Positions 8,706 through 17,673 of a stretch of DNA of 64,000 nucleotides are shown piece by piece. Made by a program: the position numbers and the translations under genes. The first letter of the stretch is position 1, and every line of letters starts with the position of its first letter. Origin of the DNA: Shewanella jiangmenensis (GTDB lineage Bacteria; Pseudomonadota; Gammaproteobacteria; Enterobacterales; Shewanellaceae). The stretch covers positions 372,001 to 436,000 of the forward strand of contig NZ_JAHEPS010000002.1 of assembly GCF_018596335.1 (NCBI RefSeq). The letters run 5' to 3'. Below the pieces are notes generated by a model, which worked only from the letters and a program-made list of their open reading frames with translations, did no database searches and was not told where the DNA came from.

Positions 8706-9680
8706 TTACCTCTGGGGCCAGTACTCGACTTTGCCACTGCTGCTGATACTGACCGCCGCCACGCCGGGGTCATCGCTTGTTGCCACCGAGTATACAACGG
8801 CGCCCTTGATTTGGGGGCGGGTTGACAGTCCGGCCTGCCAGCGAGTGAGCAATTTTCCATCGCTAACCTGCCAGCGCATCACCTCACGAAACGGGGTGCC
8901 GGTCAGCAGCAGCTGGTTATCGCCGCTAAAGCGCGCCGAAGAAAAGGTGAGGCTGCGCTGTTTTATCCTGAGGCGACTGACCTCTTTGCCCGAGTCAGTG
9001 GCAAAAATCCGCGCATCGGCCTTGGCGTCGGCGGCAAAGGCCTGGCTGCCATCGGCTGACAATGCGACTTTCAAGACCCGCGCGCCAAATTGCTGCTCGC
9101 TGATGGGCTGGCCGGTCGACGCCTGCCACAGGATGGCGCGGTAATCGTTGCCGCCGCTGAGCGCCAGTCTGCCATCGGCCGACAGGGCAACGCTGTTGAC
9201 CTTTTCACTGTGGCCCAAAAAGCGAATGAGCTTTTGCTGGCCGCCAACGAGGGACATTACCGAGCCATCCACCAGCGCTATCAGCAAACTGCCCTGATTG
9301 GCCACTGCAATACTCTGCCCCGGCTCAGGCAGGCTCCACCAGCCAACCTGAGCGCCATCGGCAGTACGCCACAGGGCAACTGAATCGCGGCTTAATGAGG
9401 CGGCAAATTCACCGTTTTGCGACAGCGCGAGTTCAACTGACTCATTGCCGGCGGCGCCGTGCTGCCAGCGGTGTTTAAGGGTTTTGGGAGACAGCTGCCA
9501 CAGCTCAACGCCGTTATCCTCTGTGCTGAGCAGGGCTTCGGTGCTGCTTTGGTTAAGCATGGCGCCATAGCTTGGGGATTCGGTCAGTACCAGCACCTTG
9601 TCGGGCGCCACCGGAGCGCAGCCTGCGACCAGTGCGCCGAGCATGGCGGCAAAATATCCAGCGATGAACTTTCTCCACAT
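8706..9680 (-). CDS. WD40-like beta-propeller lipoprotein
   Basis: A 324-residue predicted lipoprotein with lipobox LVAGC (C21). The rest is made of about six WD40/quinoprotein-like blades. The clearest is [17 protein letters not shown] followed by [15 protein letters not shown]. It is the promoter-proximal gene of the slyX-def-COG3014-lpoB operon and divergent from fkpA. The partner is unknown. A scaffold for envelope assembly is plausible from its neighbours but not shown. Confidence 0.78.
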   Translation of the reverse strand: MWRKFIAGYFAAMLGALVAGCAPVAPDKVLVLTESPSYGAMLNQSSTEALLSTEDNGVELWQLSPKTLKHRWQHGAAGNESVELALSQNGEFAASLSRDSVALWRTADGAQVGWWSLPEPGQSIAVANQGSLLIALVDGSVMSLVGGQQKLIRFLGHSEKVNSVALSADGRLALSGGNDYRAILWQASTGQPISEQQFGARVLKVALSADGSQAFAADAKADARIFATDSGKEVSRLRIKQRSLTFSSARFSGDNQLLLTGTPFREVMRWQVSDGKLLTRWQAGLSTRPQIKGAVVYSVATSDDPGVAAVSISSSGKVEYWPQR

Positions 9681-9822
9681 GGTTTGGTCTCACTGCTGAC
9701 TGATGATAAGGACCGGCCCACTTGCGCTTGCCCCATGGCATAAGCCTTATAACTAGTATAAAGTGGGTCGGTTTGCTTAATTATGGTTATTGTAACCACT
9801 TGAGGATGCTAAGGAAGCTTCA

Positions 9823-10608
9823 ATGAAATCTATTTATAAATACTCTCTGGTCGCCCTGGCTGTTGTTGGTTTAACTGCTTGTAATAAAGAAGAAAAAGCA
9901 ACTGAAGTTGCTCCAGCTACTGCCCTGACTTCCGAAGCCCATAAAGAAGCCTACAGCGTAGGTGCTTCTATCGGTAACTATATGTCTGGCCATATCAAAG
10001 AGCAGGAAGAACTGGGTCTGCCAGTCGATCGCGCTCTGGTGGTTGAAGGTTTTGCCAACGGCCTGAACGGTGCCCTGAAGCTGACCGAAGAAGAAATGCA
10101 GACCGTACTGCAGAACCTCGACAAGAAGCTGAACGACAAGCGTGTGGCTCAGGCTGAAGCCCTGGCTACCAAGAATGCCGAAGAAGGCAAAAAGTACCTC
10201 GAAACCAACAAGGCCAAGCAAGGCGTGACCACCACTGAGTCTGGTCTGCAGTACGAAGTGCTGACCGCCGGTACCGGTGAGAAGCCTGCCGCTGAAGACA
10301 CAGTGGAAGTGCACTATGTTGGCACCCTGATTGATGGCACCAAGTTCGACAGCTCATACGATCGCAACCAGACCGCCAAGTTCCCGCTGAACCGCGTGAT
10401 CCCAGGCTGGACCGAAGGCGTGCAGCTGATGCCAGTTGGCTCCAAGTACCGCTTCGTGATCCCGGCTGAGCTGGCTTATGGCGATCGCGACAACGGCACC
10501 ATTCCACCTAACTCTACTCTGGTATTCGAAGTTGAGCTGGTGTCTGTGGAAAAAGCCTCTGCCGAAGCGAAAGCAGAAGCCAAAGCCGAAGACGGCCACG
10601 CCCATTAA
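9823..10608 (+). CDS. fkpA: FkpA-type FKBP peptidyl-prolyl isomerase
   Basis: A 261-residue periplasmic foldase. An N-terminal signal with lipobox-like GLTAC (C20) is followed by an FKBP_N dimerisation helix domain (about 35-130). The FKBP catalytic domain (about 145-245) includes VEVHYVGTLIDGTKFDSS, VIPGWTEGVQLM and AYGDRDNGTIPPNSTLVF. An Ala/Glu/Lys-rich tail ends GHAH. Codon choice is more biased than in its neighbours (many CTG, GGT, AAG), suggesting high expression. It is transcribed alone and ends at a strong terminator. Confidence 0.92.
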   Translation: MKSIYKYSLVALAVVGLTACNKEEKATEVAPATALTSEAHKEAYSVGASIGNYMSGHIKEQEELGLPVDRALVVEGFANGLNGALKLTEEEMQTVLQNLDKKLNDKRVAQAEALATKNAEEGKKYLETNKAKQGVTTTESGLQYEVLTAGTGEKPAAEDTVEVHYVGTLIDGTKFDSSYDRNQTAKFPLNRVIPGWTEGVQLMPVGSKYRFVIPAELAYGDRDNGTIPPNSTLVFEVELVSVEKASAEAKAEAKAEDGHAH

Positions 10609-10626
10609 TCCGGGTTTGGTTTGACG

Positions 10627-10653
10627 AAAAAGACGCCCGAGGGCGTCTTTTTT
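10627..10653 (+). terminator. Terminator after fkpA
   Basis: Stem AGACGCCC / GGGCGTCT with a 2-base loop, followed by seven T. Confidence 0.88.
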
Positions 10654-10701
10654 GTTGCTGATTTTTATCGCTAATATTTTTGTTTCTAAGCGGGCGCAGG
10701 A

Positions 10702-11667
10702 TCAGAACCAGCGCTTACGGTAAAACAGCAGCAGCTGCACCACCACCAACAGCACCAGCAAACCGCAGAAGGCGGCGAAGGCCCAGGGCGTGTCGGCGCC
10801 GGGGATGCCGCCGATATTGACCCCAAGCAAACCGGTTAAAAAGCCCAGCGGCAAAAACACCGCTGTGACCAGCGACAGAAAATACAGCCGGGTATTGAGC
10901 TCTTCCGACTGGCGCCCCATCAGCTCTTCCTGGGTCACGCTGGCTCTGTCTTTCAGCGCGTCCAAATCTTCAATGGCGCGGGTGAGGCGGTCGCGAATTT
11001 CGCGCATTCTGAGCTGCTCACTCTTTTTGAACAGGTGGCCGGTTTCCGTTTGCAGCGTCGAAAAGGCTTCCCGCTGCGGCGCAAGGTAGCGACGCACTGT
11101 GACGGTTTGCCGGCGAAGCTCGGCGATGTCGTTGCGAAGGTCTTTGGCATTACCCGACACCACCAGCTCCTCCAGATCGTCAAGCTTCTCCTCGAGGCTG
11201 TCGATGAACTCGGTCTTGCGCAGCGTCAGGCGCTCACACAGGGCCAGGATCACTTCAGATGGCGAGCTTGGGCCCACCCGGGCGCGGATATCATTACCGA
11301 TTTCGGTCACAGACTGCAGGCCGCGCCTGCAGGTGCTGATAACCCGCGACTTATCGGCAAACAATCTAAGCGCCACCATGTCTTCTGGGGCGGATTCTGG
11401 GTTAAGGTTTACCCCGCGCAGCGCCAGCAGCAGGCCGCCTTCGCCGCTGATGGCGCGGGGGCGGGTGTCCCGCGACAGCAGGGCATCAATTTCCAGCTTG
11501 GGCAAATCTGTGCTTTGCAGCCACTCTCTGGCGTCGCGGGAATGGTAGTTCAGATGCACCCAGATGCAGCCCTGATCGGCGCTCCAGTTGCCAAGCTGTT
11601 CGCGGGTCAGCTCCTCTCCGGCATGTTCGCCAGACAACCAGAGACTGTGTACAAAGCCCTGTGACAT
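10702..11667 (-). CDS. zntB: Zinc transporter ZntB (CorA superfamily)
   Basis: A 321-residue inner-membrane divalent-cation transporter. A long cytosolic N-terminal domain with coiled coil (about 150-250) precedes two C-terminal transmembrane helices (about 262-285 and 295-315). The GxN pore motif appears as TGLLGVNIGG, the form found in ZntB, where CorA proper has GMN. The family moves zinc across the inner membrane. The ATG at 11667 is preferred over an upstream in-frame TTG because GGAAA stands before it. It is monocistronic and converges on fkpA. Confidence 0.86.
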   Translation of the reverse strand: MSQGFVHSLWLSGEHAGEELTREQLGNWSADQGCIWVHLNYHSRDAREWLQSTDLPKLEIDALLSRDTRPRAISGEGGLLLALRGVNLNPESAPEDMVALRLFADKSRVISTCRRGLQSVTEIGNDIRARVGPSSPSEVILALCERLTLRKTEFIDSLEEKLDDLEELVVSGNAKDLRNDIAELRRQTVTVRRYLAPQREAFSTLQTETGHLFKKSEQLRMREIRDRLTRAIEDLDALKDRASVTQEELMGRQSEELNTRLYFLSLVTAVFLPLGFLTGLLGVNIGGIPGADTPWAFAAFCGLLVLLVVVQLLLFYRKRWF

Positions 11668-11804
11668 AATCAGTTTCCTTTCCAAAATTTCCCTGACACT
11701 AGCCCAGAGCGGGTAGCTGATTCAAGTCCTGCGTGGCACTTGGGAGGCAAGAGTGGGGCGCTTGGGGTAAAATGTCACAATAACGTTTGAGTGAGAGGTT
11801 CACC

Positions 11805-12179
11805 ATGGAGTACGAGTTTCGCCGCAACAGCCTTGATGGCGCCGTAATGGCCTGCTTCAGTATGGAGCATGAGGTGATGGGGCGTTGGTTTGGTGAAGAG
11901 CTGGGGGATGACAAGGCCGCGATTGGCGCTGTGCTGGAGGCGATTTCGAAAATTGCTGCCGGGAGCCTGCGCGAGTGGCACCGCAGCGGGCGTGAGTTCA
12001 GTCTGGATTTGGATACCGAGCAGGCGCGGGTGTACGCCAATGTGCTGGGTTACGACAATCAGGACGAATTGGATGAGGGCATGGCGCTGTATGACGCCGA
12101 GCTTGAGGCCAGCTGCGGGCTTGAGGATTTCGAAGCGGCGCTGAAAAGCTGGCTTGGTTTTTTGAGCGACAGCCGCTGA
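11805..12179 (+). CDS. yacL: YacL family protein (UPF0231)
   Basis: A 124-residue acidic cytosolic protein of unknown function. It starts MEYEFRRN and carries the family's SMEHEVMGRWF and EWHRSGREFSL segments. The ATG at 11805 follows GAGAGG and aligns with the family start; the upstream TTG would add six residues. A tandem repeat begins within its last codons. Confidence 0.82.
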   Translation: MEYEFRRNSLDGAVMACFSMEHEVMGRWFGEELGDDKAAIGAVLEAISKIAAGSLREWHRSGREFSLDLDTEQARVYANVLGYDNQDELDEGMALYDAELEASCGLEDFEAALKSWLGFLSDSR

Positions 12180-12249
12180 GCGAAGCTTTTGGCTACGGCC
12201 GCCGAGCGACGCGTTAAGTTACGGCCGCTGGGCGAAGCGTTAAGTTACA
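12172..12249 (+). repeat. Three 26-bp tandem copies spanning the yacL stop codon
   Basis: Units at 12172-12197, 12198-12223 and 12224-12249 share GCCGCYGRGCGAMGC, then TTAAGTTACG or a variant. Copies 2 and 3 differ at four positions; copy 1 is more diverged in its second half. The yacL stop TGA lies in copy 1. The unit is not a multiple of three, so later copies do not repeat the stop in frame. Confidence 0.82.
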
Positions 12250-12286
12250 GACTCAAGCGTCTGGCAAAGCAAGCAAAAAAACAAAA

Positions 12287-12313
12287 AGGCAGCGAAGGCT
12301 GCCTGTGTTTTTT
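12287..12313 (+). terminator. Terminator after yacL
   Basis: Stem AGGCAGC / GCTGCCT with a 4-base loop, an A-run upstream and a T-run downstream; it can serve the convergent yacL and narP. Confidence 0.75.
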
Positions 12314-12322
12314 ACGAATCAG

Positions 12323-12356
12323 TGCACCGCCTGTTCAAGTGCATCACCTGTTCAAG
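12323..12356 (-). repeat. Two 17-bp tandem copies spanning the narP stop codon
   Basis: Units at 12323-12339 and 12340-12356 read TGCACCGCCTGTTCAAG and TGCATCACCTGTTCAAG on the plus strand, with two mismatches. The inner copy encodes the last residues (LNR) and the stop of narP. Confidence 0.8.
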
Positions 12357-12973
12357 TAACGCACTGCCATTTCGGTGCGCGACTTGGCACCGGCTTTACG
12401 CAGCAGGTTTTTCACGTGCACTTTGACCGTGCCTTCGCTGATATGCAGCTGCTCGGAAATCAGCCGGTTGCTTAAGCCCTCGGCAAGCTGCTCAAGGATT
12501 TGCAGCTCCCTTGGGGTCAGCGCATCAATCCATTCGTTTTCGTCGGTGGCGTGTTTGAGCTCAAGCTGATATTCCTCCACCGCTTCGCTGATGACCCGGT
12601 GGCCGAGCATCGCCTGCTTGAGCTTTTCAAGCAGCAGATCCGGCTCTGTGTCTTTCAGCAGATAGCCATCGGCACCGGCGCGCAGCAGGCGGATAACGTC
12701 CTGTTTTGCATCGGATACCGTGAGAATAACGATGCGGGAGGTTACCCCTTCCTGGCGCAGGCCATTTAAGGTATCGAGCCCCGACATGCCTTTCATGTTC
12801 AAGTCCAGCAGTATGATATCCGGCTCGTCGGTGGCCACCGCGCTCAGGGCCTCAATACCGCTGCCGGCTTCGCCGAACAACGTGAAATCCGCATCAGATC
12901 CAATCAGCTGACAAATTCCGCGGCGCAGCAAAGGATGGTCGTCGACGACCAGGACTGAATAGGGTTTACCCAT
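12344..12973 (-). CDS. narP: Nitrate/nitrite response regulator NarP
   Basis: A 209-residue NarL/FixJ-family regulator. The receiver domain has D11-D12, phospho-acceptor D57 in ILLDLNMKG, and KDTE near 107. A LuxR-type HTH (about 145-205) includes LTPRELQILEQLAEG and GTVKVHVKNLLRK. The gene overlaps the narQ stop by 8 bp, and the pair is divergent from nrfA. A 7-2-7 NarP-type heptamer palindrome in the shared upstream region supports direct control of nrfA. NarL is an alternative name; pairing with a NarQ-type sensor favours NarP. Confidence 0.88.
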   Translation of the reverse strand: MGKPYSVLVVDDHPLLRRGICQLIGSDADFTLFGEAGSGIEALSAVATDEPDIILLDLNMKGMSGLDTLNGLRQEGVTSRIVILTVSDAKQDVIRLLRAGADGYLLKDTEPDLLLEKLKQAMLGHRVISEAVEEYQLELKHATDENEWIDALTPRELQILEQLAEGLSNRLISEQLHISEGTVKVHVKNLLRKAGAKSRTEMAVRYLNR

Positions 12974-14678
12974 GTTGATTTGGCTCCTGCTGTGGTGGAA
13001 GGGTGAGCGTCACCGTAGTGCCGCCGGCGTCGTTACTGGCAAAATCGAGCTTGCCGTCGAGCTTGCTGGCCCGCTCGTGCATGATGCCGATGCCAAAGTG
13101 CTGATCCCGCTCTTTAAGGTGCTCAATGCCGATGCCGTTATCGCTGATGCTGATGTTAATCATACCTTCGGCGTTTTTACAGCAGTGAATCACAATTTCA
13201 CTGGCATTGGCATGTTTTATCGCATTAATTGTCGCCTCGCGGGTGAGCTGTAATATGTGAATATGCTGATTGGCACCAAGCAGTTGCTCGCGGATGCCGT
13301 AATCAAGCGCGATGTGAATATCGGTCTGGCTTCTGAGCTGATCCAGCATGGTCTCGAGGGCGTGCTTGAGGTTGGGCTCCTTGATGGTCAGCCTGAAGGT
13401 CGACAGCAGCTCCCTTAACTGCACATAGGCGCTGCTGACCCCTTCGTTTATCTCGTTAAGCTGCTCTTCCACCTGTGGATTGCGGCAGCTCTCATCCAGC
13501 CCTTTTCTAAGCAGACTGATTTGAATTTTAAGGAAACTCAGCACCTGACCGAGGGAGTCATGCAGCTCGCGTGCTATCACGCCGCGCTCTTCCATCAGCG
13601 CCAGTTGCTGGCGCTGCTCGGCGGACTGATGAATAAGAATCGAGCGCGCGAGCATGATGGCAAAGTTTTCAAACAGTGGCCGGTTCGGGGTCTTGTCCGA
13701 CACCATTTCAAGGTAGCCAAGGTCAGTATCTTCAAAGCTGAGACCAAAGCGGCAGCTTGGCACTGTGTCGGCCGGCCAGCCGCCGTCGGCCTCAATGGCT
13801 TCATCGGTGTCGTCTTCGTATTGGATAACCAGGCGCAGATACTGCAGCTGCTCGTACTCTTTCAGCTGATCCAGCGCGCTTTTCAGCGCCTTGTAGTCGA
13901 GTCGGTTGCCGTGCAGTGCCACCAGATTGTCGTACAGGAAACTCAGCTCCTGATTGGCGCGGGTGAGGGCATGGGTTTTTTCCTGTACCTGTGACTCGAG
14001 ATCGCCATAAAGCGCCGACAGCTCCTTGGCGGTGGAGTCGAGAGCATCGGCCAGCGCCTGCAGCTCAATGTACTCAGTTTGGGGCATGTCCACATCGAAA
14101 TTGCCCTTGGAGATGGTGTTGGCCGATAACATCAGCTGGTTAAGTGGCTCAACAACCTTGCGTTTGGTGTAGCGCACGGCAATCAGCGCGATGGCCAGCA
14201 TCAGCCCCAGACCAATCAGCTGGCTTGCCGCCAACAGCCGCAATTTGAATGCGGCGTGGTGCTCGGTTTCCAGCACAAAAAGATCGATTGTATCGACAAA
14301 ATCCTTCAGCGACAGTGCGTACTGGCGGGAGTTTTCCTCCTCGATGAAGTACTTCATCATCTTCCATTTATCGATAACCAAAAGATATTGATCTTTAAGT
14401 CTTTGTGGTGTGCTCCAGCTCAAAGACGCCTTGAGCGCCGGGGAGTAAAGTGTACTTTCGAATTCGTGGATTTTGGCACTGGCTTCTTCGCTGCCGGAGT
14501 TGGCATAAAACATCAGCCGGTAGCTTTGCATCCGAAGCGACCCGGAGGCGTTGATGGCGCGGGCATCCCCTAAGCTGTATGACAGGTTGGCCAGTGCAAA
14601 AATCGCCAGGCCACTGGAGAGTAAAATCAGCGTCAGCATCAGGCCGAGGATCTTGGATGTCAGACTGCCACGTTTCAT
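12966..14678 (-). CDS. narQ: Nitrate/nitrite sensor kinase NarQ
   Basis: A 570-residue inner-membrane sensor. Transmembrane helices lie near 10-32 and 148-169, bracketing a periplasmic four-helix domain. The ligand-binding P-box is visible (AINASGSLRMQSYRL, 41-55). A HAMP linker follows near 170-225, then a GAF-like central region, then HisKA_3 with H373 in ARELHDSLGQ. The HATPase has TREATINAIKHA and SDNGIGI. In the NarX/NarQ family nitrate or nitrite binding drives phosphorylation of NarP/NarL. It is co-transcribed with narP. Confidence 0.88.
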   Translation of the reverse strand: MKRGSLTSKILGLMLTLILLSSGLAIFALANLSYSLGDARAINASGSLRMQSYRLMFYANSGSEEASAKIHEFESTLYSPALKASLSWSTPQRLKDQYLLVIDKWKMMKYFIEEENSRQYALSLKDFVDTIDLFVLETEHHAAFKLRLLAASQLIGLGLMLAIALIAVRYTKRKVVEPLNQLMLSANTISKGNFDVDMPQTEYIELQALADALDSTAKELSALYGDLESQVQEKTHALTRANQELSFLYDNLVALHGNRLDYKALKSALDQLKEYEQLQYLRLVIQYEDDTDEAIEADGGWPADTVPSCRFGLSFEDTDLGYLEMVSDKTPNRPLFENFAIMLARSILIHQSAEQRQQLALMEERGVIARELHDSLGQVLSFLKIQISLLRKGLDESCRNPQVEEQLNEINEGVSSAYVQLRELLSTFRLTIKEPNLKHALETMLDQLRSQTDIHIALDYGIREQLLGANQHIHILQLTREATINAIKHANASEIVIHCCKNAEGMINISISDNGIGIEHLKERDQHFGIGIMHERASKLDGKLDFASNDAGGTTVTLTLPPQQEPNQHG

Positions 14679-14770
14679 GGTTTTCCCCCGCCGTTACGGC
14701 CGATTATTTACAACTAAAGTGCATGTTCTACATTAGCTTTTTCTTTTGCTCACCCACTGTTAAACAAAAG

Positions 14771-14786
14771 TGTGAACAAAGACACA
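14771..14786 (+). promoter_or_regulatory. CRP-like box upstream of nrfA
   Basis: TGTGA-N6-ACACA matches the CRP consensus TGTGA-N6-TCACA at nine of ten arm positions. It lies in the 244-bp region between narQ and nrfA. Direction and use are inferred. Confidence 0.5.
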
Positions 14787-14794
14787 TCAATATG

Positions 14795-14808
14795 TTGATC
14801 TTGAGCAA
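14795..14808 (+). promoter_or_regulatory. FNR-like box upstream of nrfA
   Basis: TTGATCTTGAGCAA matches TTGAT-N4-ATCAA at nine of ten arm positions. The right arm AGCAA could also be bound by CRP-type factors. It lies about 115 bp before the nrfA ATG, consistent with anaerobic activation. Confidence 0.55.
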
Positions 14809-14821
14809 ACTTTGTCTCTGA

Positions 14822-14837
14822 TACTCCTTATTGGGTA
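14822..14837 (+). promoter_or_regulatory. NarP-type 7-2-7 operator upstream of nrfA
   Basis: TACTCCTTATTGGGTA fits two inverted NarL/NarP heptamers (TACYYMT and its complement) separated by two bases, with 13 of 14 positions matching. It lies 86-101 bp before the nrfA start, beside the gene pair encoding its presumed regulator. Confidence 0.65.
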
Positions 14838-14922
14838 TGTCTTTGCCACGGTTTCAGGACTACTTTTGACCCTGGAGATGTCGTGGATATTCAGAAACAC
14901 AATAACCCAACAGGGAGATGAG

Positions 14923-16326
14923 ATGGTGAAAAAGCTTAACGGAAAATCCTTTGCGCTCAGCGCATTGGTCGCCGCCAGCTTTGTAGCTGCCGGTGCGATG
15001 GCAAGTGACAAGACCGAGCCACGCAGTGATGTGTACAAAGACAAGTTCAGCAATCAATTCGAAACCTGGCATTCAACCGCCGAAAGTGAAACCATCACCG
15101 ATGCACTGGAGCAGGATCCTGCCCTGGTGATTCTGTGGGCTGGTTACGGCTTTGCCAAAGATTACAACGCCCCACGTGGTCACATGTATGCCGTGACCGA
15201 CGTTCGCAACACTCTGCGTACCGGTGGCCCAACCAACGCCGAAGATGGCCCGATGCCAATGGCGTGCTGGAGCTGTAAGAGTACCGACGTACCGCGTCTG
15301 ATTGAAGACAAGGGCGAGGCCGGTTACTTTGCCGGTAAATGGGCCAAGGGCGGCGCCGAAGTGGTAAACACCATCGGCTGCGCCGACTGTCACGAAAAGG
15401 GCTCGCCAAAACTGCGTCTGTCACGCCCATTTGCCGAGCGCGCGATGGAAGCCATTGGCACTCCGTTTGACAAGGCCTCCAAGCAGGACAAAGAGTCCAT
15501 GGTGTGCGCCCAGTGTCACGTGGAGTACTACTTCGAGAAGGCCGACGATCGCAAGGGCTTCGTGAAGTTCCCATGGGATATGGGTACCACAGTTGAGCAG
15601 ATGGAAGCCTACTACGATGGTATTCAGTTTGCTGACTGGACCCACGCCGTATCCAAAACGCCAATGCTGAAAGCGCAGCACCCAGGTTATGAAACCTGGA
15701 AGCTGGGTACTCACGGCCAGAACAATGTGTCGTGCGTTGACTGTCACATGCCTAAAGTGACCAACGAAAAAGGCAAGAAGTTCACCGATCACAAAGTGGG
15801 TAACCCATTCGATCGTTTCGAAGAAACCTGTGCTACCTGCCACAGCCAGGACAAGGACTACATGTTGAATGTCTACAAGACCAACAAGTCCAAAGTACTG
15901 GAAGTGAAAGGCAAGGCTGAACAGCAACTGGTTGCTGCTCACTTCGAAGCCGGTGCTGCCTGGAAAGCAGGTGCCACCGAAGAAGAAATGAAGCCAATTC
16001 TGACCAACATCCGTCACGCTCAGTGGCGCTGGGACTACGCAATTGCGTCTCACGGTGTGTATGCCCACGCGCCGACCGAAGCGCTGCGCATCCTCGGTAC
16101 TGCCGTGGACAAGGCCGCCAATGCCCGCGTACAGCTGGCACAGCTCCTGGCAGCCAAGGGCGTGAAACAGCCAATCGAACTGCCTGACGTGTCAACCAAA
16201 GCTAAGGCGCAAGCCGCGCTGGGTATGGACATGGAAGCGATGAAGGCTGAGAAAGAGAAGTTCAAGAAAGAACTTGTGCCTAAGTGGGATGAAGAAGCCA
16301 AGGCCCGCGAAGCCACTTACAAGTAA
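14923..16326 (+). CDS. nrfA: Ammonia-forming pentahaem cytochrome c nitrite reductase NrfA
   Basis: Periplasmic enzyme of 467 residues reducing nitrite to ammonium with six electrons. A signal peptide (1-27) precedes the mature chain. The catalytic haem 1 site is the hallmark CxxCK, here CWSCK at 115-119. Four CxxCH sites follow: 153-157, 195-199, 271-275 and 303-307. The calcium/active-site region around [13 protein letters not shown] and the distal THGQNNVSC segment are present. The ATG at 14923 follows GGGAG and starts the signal peptide; the open frame runs 37 codons further upstream. No nrfBCD genes follow, so electrons probably come from the quinol pool through CymA-like carriers encoded elsewhere (inference from Shewanella biology). 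Confidence 0.95.
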   Translation: MVKKLNGKSFALSALVAASFVAAGAMASDKTEPRSDVYKDKFSNQFETWHSTAESETITDALEQDPALVILWAGYGFAKDYNAPRGHMYAVTDVRNTLRTGGPTNAEDGPMPMACWSCKSTDVPRLIEDKGEAGYFAGKWAKGGAEVVNTIGCADCHEKGSPKLRLSRPFAERAMEAIGTPFDKASKQDKESMVCAQCHVEYYFEKADDRKGFVKFPWDMGTTVEQMEAYYDGIQFADWTHAVSKTPMLKAQHPGYETWKLGTHGQNNVSCVDCHMPKVTNEKGKKFTDHKVGNPFDRFEETCATCHSQDKDYMLNVYKTNKSKVLEVKGKAEQQLVAAHFEAGAAWKAGATEEEMKPILTNIRHAQWRWDYAIASHGVYAHAPTEALRILGTAVDKAANARVQLAQLLAAKGVKQPIELPDVSTKAKAQAALGMDMEAMKAEKEKFKKELVPKWDEEAKAREATYK

Positions 16327-16354
16327 GCAGCGAACCCCAAGCCTGCATACACCA

Positions 16355-16380
16355 AGCCCCCGCATTGCGGGGGCTTTTTT
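16355..16380 (+). terminator. Terminator after nrfA
   Basis: Ten-base-pair stem AGCCCCCGCA / TGCGGGGGCT with almost no loop beyond the closing bases, followed by seven T. Confidence 0.85.
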
Positions 16381-16475
16381 ATGGCCTTTGGCCACTGCTC
16401 TGGTTTGCGCTGCGCTTTTTCTGATTTGCTTCAGCTGCGTGCTAATTACTGGGCAACATAATGAGCGGCTGTGCT

Positions 16476-17015
16476 CTATTTGATGAGTTTCAGCAGTGCC
16501 TTGAAGTTATCGCCAACGGCGTGATGCTGCAGCTCAAACAGCAGTGATTCGACATTGGTAAGCTTTGCTCCCGCCTGCAGCATCATCTGCAGCCCGAGCG
16601 CCTTGTTTGCGGCTGTGCGCGAGCCCATGGCATCGGCGACCAGATGCACATCAAATCCGTTATCCAGCAGATCGCGGCAGGTCTGATATACGCAAATATG
16701 GGTTTCAATGCCGCACAACAGTACCTGTTTACGTTCTGTGTGCTTAAGGGCCGCGCGAAAGGCATCACAGGGCCAGGCGCTGAAATGCTCCTTGGCGATG
16801 GGCTGGTGTCCTTCAAGCACCGCCTGCAGCTCTTCTGAGGTAGCGCCAAGCTTTTGCGGCAGCTGCTCAAGCCAGACTATGGGTAAATCAAACAGTCTGG
16901 CACCGCTTATCAGGCTTACGAGCTGCTGATGCAGCGCCTCGCTGCCATCCATCAGCCGCGCCAGTTTGCCTTGTACATCCACTATCACCAATACAGTTTC
17001 AGCTGCGCTGAGCAT
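16476..17015 (-). CDS. Isochorismatase-family cysteine hydrolase
   Basis: A 179-residue cytosolic hydrolase of the YcaC/isochorismatase-like superfamily. The catalytic triad candidates are D13 in VIVDVQGK, a Lys in the QPIAKEHFSAW region, and the Cys in CGIETHICVYQT. The cis-peptide element GIETHIC is typical. The substrate cannot be predicted. It is a single gene, convergent with nrfA and divergent from glnK. Confidence 0.85.
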   Translation of the reverse strand: MLSAAETVLVIVDVQGKLARLMDGSEALHQQLVSLISGARLFDLPIVWLEQLPQKLGATSEELQAVLEGHQPIAKEHFSAWPCDAFRAALKHTERKQVLLCGIETHICVYQTCRDLLDNGFDVHLVADAMGSRTAANKALGLQMMLQAGAKLTNVESLLFELQHHAVGDNFKALLKLIK

Positions 17016-17151
17016 GGTTGTCCTCCTCTGTTTTTACGCCTGAGTCATTAGCTTAAGCACGTGGCTTAAGCCCAGTTAACGCCTTTTTCACGCCTGTGCC
17101 AATAGGCCTTAAGTCAAAGCCCTTAGCAGCGTGCCAGCAGCTGAGCGGCAA

Positions 17152-17198
17152 CGCACCAGCGCGGTGCATAGGGCTCTGCTTTGCACAAAAACTGTGCG
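17152..17198 (+). promoter_or_regulatory. Two NtrC-type enhancer sites upstream of glnK
   Basis: Site 1 at 17152-17168 (CGCACCAGCGCGGTGCA) matches TGCACYA-N3-TGGTGCA at 12 of 14 positions. Site 2 at 17182-17198 (TGCACAAAAACTGTGCG) matches at 10 of 14. Their centres are 30 bp apart, about three helical turns, as expected for cooperative NtrC binding. Confidence 0.7.
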
Positions 17199-17262
17199 AA
17201 ACAGCAGTGCTGTTATGGTGCGAATTTTCAATAAATCAAATAAAAACATGTAGATGAAATGT

Positions 17263-17278
17263 TGGCCTGATGCTTGTA
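17263..17278 (+). promoter_or_regulatory. Sigma-54-like promoter of glnK-amtB
   Basis: TTGGCCTGATGCTTGT keeps the GG/G(C) spacing of a -24/-12 promoter (TGGC-N8-TTGC), with T in place of the last C. It lies 45 bp before the glnK ATG and 65-110 bp after two NtrC-type sites. Confidence 0.55.
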
Positions 17279-17310
17279 AATGGGATGTTAGAACAGACTG
17301 ACAAGGATAA

Positions 17311-17661
<351 letters not shown>

Positions 17662-17673
17662 CGGAGCGATAAG

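Noticed and set aside
17206..17222. Third NtrC-like site upstream of glnK
   Set aside because: The right half matches but the left half matches only three of seven positions.
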